From the NCBI GenBank assembly GCA_001310555.1, contig BAXO01000110.1, forward strand, positions 1-16,921: 16,921 nt of DNA, read 5' to 3'. The notes under the pieces were generated by a model, which saw only the letters and a list, made by a program, of their open reading frames with translations, made no database searches and was not told the DNA's origin. The translations under genes and the position numbers were made by a program. This document shows, in pieces, positions 7,290 through 14,242 of this stretch. Position 1 is the stretch's first letter. Each line of letters begins with the position of its first letter. This DNA is from Bacillus sp. JCM 19058 (GTDB lineage Bacteria > Bacillota > Bacilli > Bacillales_H > Bacillaceae_D).

Positions 7290-8273
7290 CTAAACTAGGC
7301 TAACGTTTCGCGGTAAGGAGAGATCGACCATTGTATTCAAGCCGATTGGCTTTGTCGCATGAATTAATTTGCTGCTGTTTATCGCAATCGATGCTGTAGC
7401 CGTGTCTCCAAAAATTCCTCCGGGAATGACTAATTTTCGCGTTTCTGCTCCAAGAATTTCAATTTGATCTGACTGCTCAACCCCGACGGCCATCGTTAAA
7501 TCAAGATAAAGCTCGATCCCTTCCTTTGTTTGACCGACAGCCGTTTGATGTAATCCGCATACTCCCTCGTCTCCAGCCGGCGAGAGCTTTGGCTCAATTG
7601 AGTTTCTTACGTTCGTCAATTGTAAATTCAAGCCATGCGCGACGAGGCGGACCGATTCCTCGAGGCCGACGTGACCGATTTTACTTTTAGCGGCCAACTC
7701 GATAAATGTTTGTTTCGCCATACCCACTCCGACTTTCTTCTGTAAAGGTAGCCTTCGTTTCGACACGTCCACGTTACGAAAAATACGAATCGACGAAATG
7801 CGGTTGGTCACCGCCGATAAGCAGAGTGCGAGTGTATCCATAATAAAGCCGGGATTTATTCCTGTCCCTAAAATTGTCAGCTCTCTTTGCTTTGCATACT
7901 GATCCATTTCAGCCGCCAGCTCTGGATAACGCGCCCAAGGATACGATAACTCTTCACAGGTTGAGACGACAGATAACCCGTAATTAAGCAATTGTCGGAT
8001 TTGCGGCCATACGCTGTCAAGCTTCGAGCCAGTTGCATGGAGCGCTATAGTCCCGGGGGGTAGCTCCAGCTCTTCTATCGAAGTGGCGACAGCTAGACCC
8101 GATGCCTCTTCACCAATAAGCTCACCGATGTCCTGCCCGACAAGTTCCGGTGAAATATCAACCGCACCGACCACACAAACGTGCTTAGAGTGATGACACT
8201 GCTTTAAAATTTCTAAACCGATAGGGCCAAGTCCAAATGATACAACCTTGAGTTGTTTTCTATCATTACTCAT
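7290..8273 (-). CDS. DapB / 2,4-diaminopentanoate dehydrogenase-like NAD(P)-dependent oxidoreductase
   Basis: The protein is about 327 residues, with a Rossmann fold at the N-terminus (VVSFGLGPIGLEILKQ, GxGxxG type). A conserved GTGINPGFIMDTLAL segment is typical of the dihydrodipicolinate-reductase-like proteins that include 2,4-diaminopentanoate dehydrogenase of ornithine breakdown. It is longer than lysine-pathway DapB (about 265 residues), so it is probably not the housekeeping DapB. The ATG at 8273 is preferred: on the minus strand AAGGGTGG lies eight bases upstream. A GTG at 8285 would overlap that site. Substrate is unknown; a role in amino-acid catabolism is possible, given the divergent ggt gene. 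No other ornithine-pathway gene is visible. The frame is intact. Confidence 0.8.
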   Translation of the reverse strand: MSNDRKQLKVVSFGLGPIGLEILKQCHHSKHVCVVGAVDISPELVGQDIGELIGEEASGLAVATSIEELELPPGTIALHATGSKLDSVWPQIRQLLNYGLSVVSTCEELSYPWARYPELAAEMDQYAKQRELTILGTGINPGFIMDTLALCLSAVTNRISSIRIFRNVDVSKRRLPLQKKVGVGMAKQTFIELAAKSKIGHVGLEESVRLVAHGLNLQLTNVRNSIEPKLSPAGDEGVCGLHQTAVGQTKEGIELYLDLTMAVGVEQSDQIEILGAETRKLVIPGGIFGDTATASIAINSSKLIHATKPIGLNTMVDLSLPRNVSLV

Positions 8274-8528
8274 TTTATTTGCCACCCTTTCTCATTTTGA
8301 TTAATTTCAACTCAATAGTAACACCACATTTTTTTTGGAAAGAAATACAAGATTCTTATATAGTTATAACTTAAAATTACTAATAAATATTATTTATAAG
8401 AAATAAATCAGAAACAACTATCGCTAGTACATCGACTAAATCCTGGAAACCTACGTATTCCGTCGAAGAACCTCAATTATTGGTGGCGATCTATTAGTTT
8501 TGTTTATAACTTTAAAAGAGATACTTAT

Positions 8529-8558
8529 TTAACTTGATTAGGGCAGCAGTGATACTAT
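8529..8558 (+). promoter_or_regulatory. possible sigma-A promoter of ggt
   Basis: TTAACT (8529-8534) and TACTAT (8553-8558) are separated by 18 bases; each is an imperfect consensus match. The cre site immediately downstream supports this placement, since CcpA often represses from just after the -10. Confidence 0.4.
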
Positions 8559-8560
8559 CA

Positions 8561-8574
8561 TGGAAGCGGTATCA
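8561..8574 (+). promoter_or_regulatory. cre site (CcpA catabolite-repression operator) at ggt
   Basis: TGGAAGCGGTATCA fits the Bacillus cre consensus WTGNAANCGNWNNCW at every fixed position, counting the preceding A. It lies three bases after the proposed -10, where bound CcpA would block transcription. The site also overlaps one arm of a dyad TGATAC-N13-GTATCA (8550-8574). Confidence 0.6.
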
Positions 8575-8630
8575 TTTTGAAAGTGGAGGTGCAAGGCAAT
8601 TTATACTTTACAAAAAAACGGAGGTAACGT

Positions 8631-11340
8631 ATGAAGATTAAAAGGAGATGGCTTGCATTTCTTCTCGTCGGATTGCTTGTACTAGGTGTCAGCATGACAC
8701 CAGCTCTAGCAACGAATACAGAATCCGAGTATATAAATCCTGAGCAAGTAGATGACGAGCGAGCAGTTGCTACTGGCGATAAAGGAATGGTTGTTACTGC
8801 ACACCCGCTTGCGTCTGAGGTTGGCGCTCAGGTGTTGGAGAACGGGGGAAATGCTGTTGATGCAGCAGTTGCGATTCATTATGCCTTAAACGTCGCTGAA
8901 CCGATGATGTCTGGAATCGGCGGTGGCGGATTTTTAATGTATTATCACGCCGAAGAAGACGATGTAACAATTATTGATAGTAGAGAACGGGCACCGGCCG
9001 GAGCGACACCTGACATGTTTTTAGACGATAGCCAAACTGTAACTGATCCCGGGAAATTGATTTTCAGTGCGATCGAACAAGATTATCAAGAGGATAAACA
9101 GTTTCATCTTGGCGAAATGCACGTAAGGAATCTCGACAATGATGAAACAATTTTCTCCCATCAATTCGAAGGTGAGAGCGGCGACTCTTGGGATGAGGAA
9201 AAATTCGATACACTGTTTGAACGGGGAACGACTTTAGAGATTACAGAGGAGGGCGGAAAATTGACCTTTGGCCCACCCCACGGTTCGAACCGTTCATCCT
9301 TTGCCCGGATCGTTCCATCGATTGAGAAGACAGAAAATAGCGAATTGTTAGTTCGGTTTCGCACCGATGATCCGGGAAGTGATAGAAGGCTAAGGTTTTG
9401 GCTGCGGGCGGATGATTTCCGGACGGGCAGTACATTTGCGCAGAATGGGTACGGAATCGAAATTGATACGAGCAACCGCGAGCTGAAATTAATCCAGTCA
9501 AAGGATTCGAGCTCAACGACATTGGAAACGATCGTTCGTGAGGACTCGACGGACTGGCAATGGCTTCGTTTTCAAGTCGATGGGAATGAGCTAAAAGCGA
9601 AAGTTTGGCAGGGCGAAGCAGAAGAGCCTGAGGGATGGGATATTGAAGCGAGTGCGGCGACTGTCATTCCATTTTCAGAGCGCGTGCAGAGCGGGAAATC
9701 TGTCGGTGTTCCCGGAACCGTACTCGGGCTGGAGATGGCATTGCTGAAATGGGGGACAAAGGAACGTCAGGAATTAATGGAGCCGGCGATTCAAATGGCC
9801 GAAGAAGGGGTCGAAATTAATTGGGTCCTCGCGAACGCAATTGAAAGCAATCGCGAAAAATTACTGAGAAGTCATGGGAAGGATATCTTTTTTTGACCAT
9901 AATGGAAATCCGCTCGCAGAAGGCGAATTGCTTGTTCAAAAGGACTTAGCTAAAACCTTTTCACTCATTGCTGAAAAAGGGGCAGAGGTCTTTTATCAAG
10001 GTGAAATTGGACAAGCGATCGCCGAGACGGTGCAAGAGCATAATGGCAGTATGACTCTTACTGATCTGGAACAATATCAAATTAGTGAGCATGATCCGAT
10101 TTGGGGCAACTACCAAGGGTATCACATCGCCACGATGCCGCCCCCTAGCTCAGGCGGATTAACGATGCTACAGCTGCTCAATATGGCAGAAGAGCTTGAG
10201 CTTACCCAATATGATGTGCGTTCAAGTGAAAAATATCATTACTTAGCCGAAGGAATGCGCTTGGCTTATGCAGACCGCGGGGCTTATATGGGCGATCCGG
10301 AATACGTTGATGTACCGAAAAAAGGTTTGTTGGCGCCAGAGTATATTTCAGAACGGTCCCGGTTAATCGAACCGGATCGCGCGAGTGAAGCTGTTCAACA
10401 CGGAGATCCTTGGCAGTATGAAGGGAGAGAGGCGCCTTCTACTGCTATGCAGGTCGACGATAAAAAAGAAGGGGAAACGACCCATTTTACCGTCGCGGAT
10501 CAATGGGGCAATTTCGTTTCTTATACAACGACAATTGAACAGGTGTTTGGATCAGGACTCGTTGTCGACGATTACGGCATTGTTTTAAACAACGAACTGA
10601 CGGATTTTGATGCGATTCCTGGTGGGGCAAATGAAGTTCAGCCTGGCAAAAGGCCATTGAGCAGCATGACCCCTACGATTGTCTTCAATGAGGATGGTCG
10701 CCTGTTTATGACCGTTGGCTCTCCGGGCGGGGCAACAATTATTTCATCTGTCATGCACGTCATTCTCCATGTGATTGGGTATGAACTGACGCTGAAGGAC
10801 GCGATTGAAGAGCCGCGAATCTACAATCATGCCACGTCTGAGACCCGTTGGGAAAGCGGAGTTCCAGAAGATGCACGGGCAATTCTCTTGCAAATGGGCC
10901 ATCAATTGGAACAAGCCTCTGTCGAAATAGGCAATGTCAATAGTATCATCTTTGATTCTCAGCACGGACTATACATCGGTGCTGCAGATTCAACGCGCGA
11001 AGGTGTGGCAATTGGGCTAGATTCAACTTCAGAGCCAGACCCAGATCCTGAACCTGAGCCAGATCCGGATCCAGATCCAGATCCGGATCCACAACCAGAC
11101 CCTGATTCAGAGCAGGACAACGATGATCCGGAGAAGGATAAATCCCCGGCGCCTGGTGAAGGCGACGACGGGTCCGGTGGTTCGAAAAAGCCGGCAACAG
11201 GCGGTGGAAGCGAGCAAGAAGGCTCCAAGCTGCCTGATACCGCAACAAATTATTATTTATGGCTGGCAATAGGATCAGGGCTCCTGCTTCTTGCAGGCGT
11301 GATTCTTTTCATTAAACGAAGGAAAAATGTAGTATCCTAG
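8631..11340 (+). CDS. ggt: gamma-glutamyltransferase with inserted jelly-roll-like domain and LPDTA sortase anchor (frameshifted)
   Basis: Secreted GGT cleaves or transfers the gamma-glutamyl group of glutathione, glutamine or poly-gamma-glutamate. The ATG at 8631 follows CGGAGGT (8619-8625). Residues 1-28 are a signal peptide. The substrate-binding DSRERAP (Arg118), PPPSSGG, NNELTDFDAIPGGANEVQPG, PLSSMTP and GSPGGATI are all present and closely match B. subtilis GGT, of the type lacking the lid loop. Autocleavage is expected before Thr616 in ETTHFTV, the N-terminus of the small subunit. About 210 extra residues (134-344) interrupt the large subunit. After the GGT domain come a Pro-Asp linker, LPDTA (867-871), a membrane segment and a KRRK tail. 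The frame breaks at the seven-T run 9888-9894; removing one T gives GKDIFFDHNGNPLAEG, matching the B. subtilis KDVFLPNGEPLKEG region. Repaired length is 902 residues against about 587 in B. subtilis. Confidence 0.95.
9030..9662 (+). other. inserted concanavalin/LamG-like domain within GGT
   Basis: GGT of B. subtilis reads straight from ATPDMFLDENG to IPFSERV. Here residues 134-344 lie between ATPDMFLDD and VIPFSERV. The insert has alternating beta-strand-like segments, including LLVRFRTDDPGSDRRLRFWL, NGYGIEIDTSNRELKLIQS, WQWLRFQVDGNELKAKVWQ and EEPEGW. The KAKVW...EPxxW pattern is seen in LamG/concanavalin-like jelly rolls of secreted proteins. It is in frame with both GGT halves, with no break. 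A sugar- or wall-binding role is inferred, not shown. Confidence 0.7.
11035..11106 (+). repeat. Pro-Asp/Glu dipeptide repeat linker in GGT
   Basis: Twelve consecutive Pro-Asp, Pro-Glu or Pro-Gln dipeptides form an extended acidic spacer that would hold the enzyme away from the wall anchor. The GGATCC/AGATCC-type DNA repeats give antisense open frames of Ser-Gly repeats that are not genes. Confidence 0.9.
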
Positions 11341-11343
11341 CCA

Positions 11344-11391
11344 AATAAGCGACGATAGCGGGTACTTTTGACACTGCTGTCGTCGCTTATT
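11344..11391. terminator. shared terminator hairpin between convergent ggt and lysR
   Basis: AATAAGCGACGA (11344-11355) is perfectly complementary to TCGTCGCTTATT (11380-11391). The stem extends inward with G-U pairs to about 18 base pairs and a loop of about 12. It begins 4 bases after the ggt stop and 4 bases after the lysR stop on the other strand. The T tails are weak, but position and strength support bidirectional termination. Confidence 0.8.
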
Positions 11392-11394
11392 GTA

Positions 11395-12316
11395 TTATGT
11401 AGGGATGTGACTTTTAGTACTCACCATCTTATGCAAAATTTGAATAATATAGTCGGTAATGGCAGACAATTCATTGGCTTTATGCCAAATAACTAAAATC
11501 GAGCTGTATAGCTCTTGGTTTTCCAAATCAAGAGCGACAACCTGATCGGAATCAATAAGGGTAAACATGTCATTTGGCATTAACGTAACGCCCAACCCAC
11601 TGGATATTAAATTGGCAATCGTCAAGATTTCTGGCCCTGTACAGAGCGGAACGGGCGTAAAACCAGCGGTCAAACAGGCGCGCTCGAGTAAATAATATAG
11701 TGCTGGAGATTGTTCGGGATCGTAATGAATGAAAGGTTCGTCCTTAACTTCGCGCAAGTCAATCGTCTTTTTTTTGAGCGATTGTATGCTGTGCTGAAAC
11801 AACGAGCTTGATCGGTGACTTCGTCAGTTCGATATAGTTAAAATTATTCAGGAGACGACGCTCCATCGGTGTACGAATAAAAGCAAGGTGATTCTTTTTC
11901 TGCTCTAGCATTTCGAGTGCTTGTGCCGATGTTGTTTCCTGTAAGTAAAATTGAATGGACGTCCATTCATTTTGCAGCATCGTCATTAATTGAGGGATGT
12001 ATATGCTTGCTGCTGATGGAATAACTGCAATTCGCACCGTTGGCTGAGGAACGGACTTCTTTTCGGCAATTTCCTTTATCGTATTTTGGATATTCTCAAA
12101 TTGCGGAGACAGCTGCTCATACAAATAGACCCCTTCTTCGGTTAAAGAAACCTTTCGTGTCGTTCGATGAAAAAGCTTAAACCCGAGCTCTTTTTCAAGG
12201 ACGGTAATTTGCTGGCTTAAGCCTGGCTGGGATATGTGCAACGCCTTGGATGCTTTACTAAAGTTAAGATGAGCAGCTACTTCTAAGAAATAGCGAAACC
12301 CTAAAAAATTCATCAT
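11395..12316 (-). CDS. LysR-family transcription regulator (frameshifted in a run of T)
   Basis: A LysR-type regulator with an N-terminal winged helix-turn-helix (FRYFLEVAAHLNFSKASKAL then SQPGLSQQITVLEKELGFKLF, about residues 6-52) and a periplasmic-binding-type effector domain. Its gene is divergent from the TAXI-TRAP operon, the usual arrangement when a LysR protein activates its neighbour; control of ggt is also possible. On the minus strand TAAAAGGAGT lies 5 bases before ATG 12316, or 8 before ATG 12313; both starts are in frame and adjacent. The frame breaks at the eight-T run 11768-11775: removing one gives HTIAQKKTIDLREVKDEP, linking both effector halves. The repaired protein is 305-306 residues, the normal size. 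The effector is unknown. Confidence 0.92.
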
Positions 12317-12391
12317 ATCGACTCCTTTTAGCTCATTTACTAGGAATAGGCAGTAGTCCATCATAAGCACTTAACATAAGTAAGTAAAAAT

Positions 12392-12410
12392 TTATAAGTT
12401 TTATTTATAA
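12392..12410. promoter_or_regulatory. AT-rich dyad between lysR and the TRAP operon
   Basis: TTATAA occurs twice (12392-12397 and 12405-12410) in the divergent intergenic region upstream of the proposed TRAP promoter. LysR regulators often bind AT-rich T-N11-A sites in such places. The low-complexity context means this could be chance. Confidence 0.3.
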
Positions 12411-12429
12411 TTTTATAATAATTATATAT

Positions 12430-12458
12430 TTTATAGACAATCAAATAAATGGTATAGT
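12430..12458 (+). promoter_or_regulatory. possible sigma-A promoter of the TRAP operon
   Basis: TTTATA (12430-12435) and TATAGT (12453-12458) are separated by 17 bases. The weak -35 would suit a promoter needing an activator such as the divergent LysR protein. Confidence 0.4.
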
Positions 12459-12573
12459 AGTCAAAAATGTTTTTTTTGTCCAATTTTTACATAAGGCTTG
12501 GAAGGAGGGTTAGGATTTTGTTGCGCAATCCGAGCAGGAGGACAGCTAGTCATCTATTTTGCTTGGAAACATA

Positions 12574-12587
12574 ATAAAACGCTTACA
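12574..12587 (+). promoter_or_regulatory. weak candidate cre site in the TRAP operon leader
   Basis: ATAAAACGCTTACA matches the 3' half of the cre consensus fully (CGNTNWCA), but its first two bases deviate from TG. It lies about 115 bases after the proposed -10, so CcpA would act as a roadblock. It is more credible because ggt, the proposed functional partner, has a full consensus site. Confidence 0.3.
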
Positions 12588-12611
12588 CTTTACAATGGGA
12601 GGGAAATTGCT

Positions 12612-13679
12612 TTGAGACAAAGAAATTGGTTGTTTTCGTTTATGTTAATAATTAGTGTGCTTCTCTTTGCTGCGTGTGGAGGAGGTGCCGATGAACCTGC
12701 CGGCACGGAGACTGAGCCTGATACGGAAGATCAGGGGGAAGAAACGGAGGATGATACAGCAGCTTCGGATACGTCTGAAGATATCCGAGTAACGGTCGGG
12801 ACAGGTGGAACTAGCGGTGTTTATTATCCGCTTGGAACGGCAATGGCTCAGCAAATCTTTGCGCAAGTCGATGGGATTAGTCAAGCCCGTGCTGTATCAA
12901 CAGGTGCCTCGATTGCCAATGTACAAGAAATGGATCAAGGACGATATGAAATGGCTCTCATCCAAAATGATATCGCTTACTATGCTGTTAACGGAGAGGG
13001 CTTAGCCGAGTTTGAAGGACAAACGGTCGATACTATTTCAGGAATGGCTTCACTGTATACGGAGGAGGTTCAGCTCGTCACGGCCAAGGACAGCGGAATT
13101 ACTTCAATTGATGAACTGGAAGGGAAAAGGATAGCTGTTGGTGATCAGGGAAGCGGTGCAGAAGCGAATGCAAGACAGATCCTTGAAGCGGCCGGCTTAA
13201 CGTACGATGACATTGGAGCTGAGTTTTTAGGCTTTGGCGATGCGGCACAAGGCCTACAAAATGGCACGCTTGATGCGGCTTTTGTTGTCGCTGGGGCACC
13301 GACTAGTGCCGTGCAAGAATTGGGAGCAAACAAAGATGTCCATATATTATCGCTTCCTGAAGATGTAACGAACAGCCTGACCGAGCAATATCCATACTTT
13401 ACGAAAACGACGATTCCTGCTGAGCAATATGCGGACTATGGACAGGAAAACGATATAGAAACGGTTGCTGTGATGGCGATTTTAATCGTGAACAATGATT
13501 TGTCTGAAGACGTTGTTTATGGCATGACGAGCGAATTGTTTGAGAATATGGAGGCGCTTGAGGTTGCTCATGCGCGCGGAAAGGATATTACACTGGACAC
13601 GGCGCTGGACGGGATGTCGATTGACCTTCATCCTGGAGCACAGCGGTATTTTGATGAACAGGGCATTTCAGCCGACTGA
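12612..13679 (+). CDS. TAXI-family TRAP transporter solute-binding lipoprotein
   Basis: The extracytoplasmic receptor of a TAXI-type tripartite ATP-independent transporter. It captures the substrate and delivers it to the fused permease encoded downstream. The TTG start at 12612 is chosen because GGGAGGG (12597-12603) lies 8 bases upstream, and because it begins exactly at a lipoprotein signal: basic start, hydrophobic run, LFAAC with Cys22. The open frame extends back to 12498, but that would destroy the signal. The mature protein begins with an acidic linker, then the TAXI signature TVGTGGTSGVYYPLGTAMA, followed by GDQGSGAEANARQILEAAGL and the C-terminal DLHPGAQRYFDE. Length is 355 residues. 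Some characterised TAXI receptors bind glutamate or dicarboxylates; the substrate here is unproven. The frame is intact. Confidence 0.93.
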   Translation: MRQRNWLFSFMLIISVLLFAACGGGADEPAGTETEPDTEDQGEETEDDTAASDTSEDIRVTVGTGGTSGVYYPLGTAMAQQIFAQVDGISQARAVSTGASIANVQEMDQGRYEMALIQNDIAYYAVNGEGLAEFEGQTVDTISGMASLYTEEVQLVTAKDSGITSIDELEGKRIAVGDQGSGAEANARQILEAAGLTYDDIGAEFLGFGDAAQGLQNGTLDAAFVVAGAPTSAVQELGANKDVHILSLPEDVTNSLTEQYPYFTKTTIPAEQYADYGQENDIETVAVMAILIVNNDLSEDVVYGMTSELFENMEALEVAHARGKDITLDTALDGMSIDLHPGAQRYFDEQGISAD

Positions 13680-13689
13680 GTAATGGGCG

Positions 13690-14229
13690 GTGGAGAAGTT
13701 AATTAAACGTCGTTTAAGTAAGCGCTTTTATCTACTCGTAGGGTTTGCATTGTGTATCGCTTTCGTGGTGGCATGGCTGCTGCTGCCCGTTCACGTGCTT
13801 CAGGCAACGGATGATGAGGAGCATTTGCTCAGTTTGGAGCCTGTTCAAGCAGGAATGAGCATTCTATACAACTATACCCATTCTGTCGAGAAGTGTCCGA
13901 TGCAAGAACAATTTTTCGTTGGTGAGCAATTTGAGCTAATTTTGCATACAAGCTGGAATTGCAATTTTGGAGCCGGGATTGCTTCTGAGCTGCCTAAAGG
14001 GTCATCAGGCAGCTTCAAAGACGGCTCCTATGTCATGGAAAATATCAATCAGGTTATCCCTGCACTTTTTCTTCATCCTGTCAAAATTGCTAATCAAACC
14101 TTGACGGTTGGCCCGAATACGTGGCGTCTTTCTGAACATCCTTTTGTAGGAAAAACGATCACAATAAAGGTGGATAGACAACCGAGATACGAGTACTTAA
14201 TGAACAAAGTGTCGTTTTTAAAAGGGTGA
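13690..14229 (+). CDS. DUF1850-type membrane-anchored protein of TAXI-TRAP operons
   Basis: A 179-residue protein with a basic N-terminus and one membrane segment (about residues 13-34, LLVGFALCIAFVVAWLLL), the remainder outside the cell. The core motif, YTHSVEKCPMQEQFFV then LHTSWNCNFGAGI, matches DUF1850 proteins, which are typically encoded with TAXI receptors and fused permeases; their biochemical role is not established. Two Cys residues (in EKCPMQ and WNCNFG) may pair or bind metal. The start is GTG at 13690, 10 bases after the receptor stop. The ribosome site is weak, so translational coupling is likely. It lies 13 bases before the permease start, so all three genes form one operon. 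Confidence 0.82.
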   Translation: MEKLIKRRLSKRFYLLVGFALCIAFVVAWLLLPVHVLQATDDEEHLLSLEPVQAGMSILYNYTHSVEKCPMQEQFFVGEQFELILHTSWNCNFGAGIASELPKGSSGSFKDGSYVMENINQVIPALFLHPVKIANQTLTVGPNTWRLSEHPFVGKTITIKVDRQPRYEYLMNKVSFLKG

Positions 14230-14242
14230 AAGGAGGCTTGTT

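Larger units (their letters stand above)
8274..8630. promoter_or_regulatory. divergent regulatory region between DapB-like gene and ggt
   Basis: A 357-base AT-rich region with no gene. It holds the minus-strand ribosome site, an AT-rich dyad ATAAATA-T-TATTTAT near 8381-8395, the ggt promoter and cre site (8529-8574), and ribosome sites at about 8584-8590 and 8619-8625. Confidence 0.6.

Noticed and set aside
11035..11106. Short regular repeats considered as a CRISPR array
   Set aside because: They are contiguous codon repeats encoding Pro-Asp, without unique spacers.
10959..11228. Minus-strand frame with Ser-Gly repeats
   Set aside because: It is the antisense of the Pro-Asp linker of GGT; the repeat alone keeps it open.
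12498..12611. Upstream extension of the TAXI receptor frame to 12498
   Set aside because: It would put about 38 residues before the lipoprotein signal; TTG 12612 has a strong ribosome site at the right distance.
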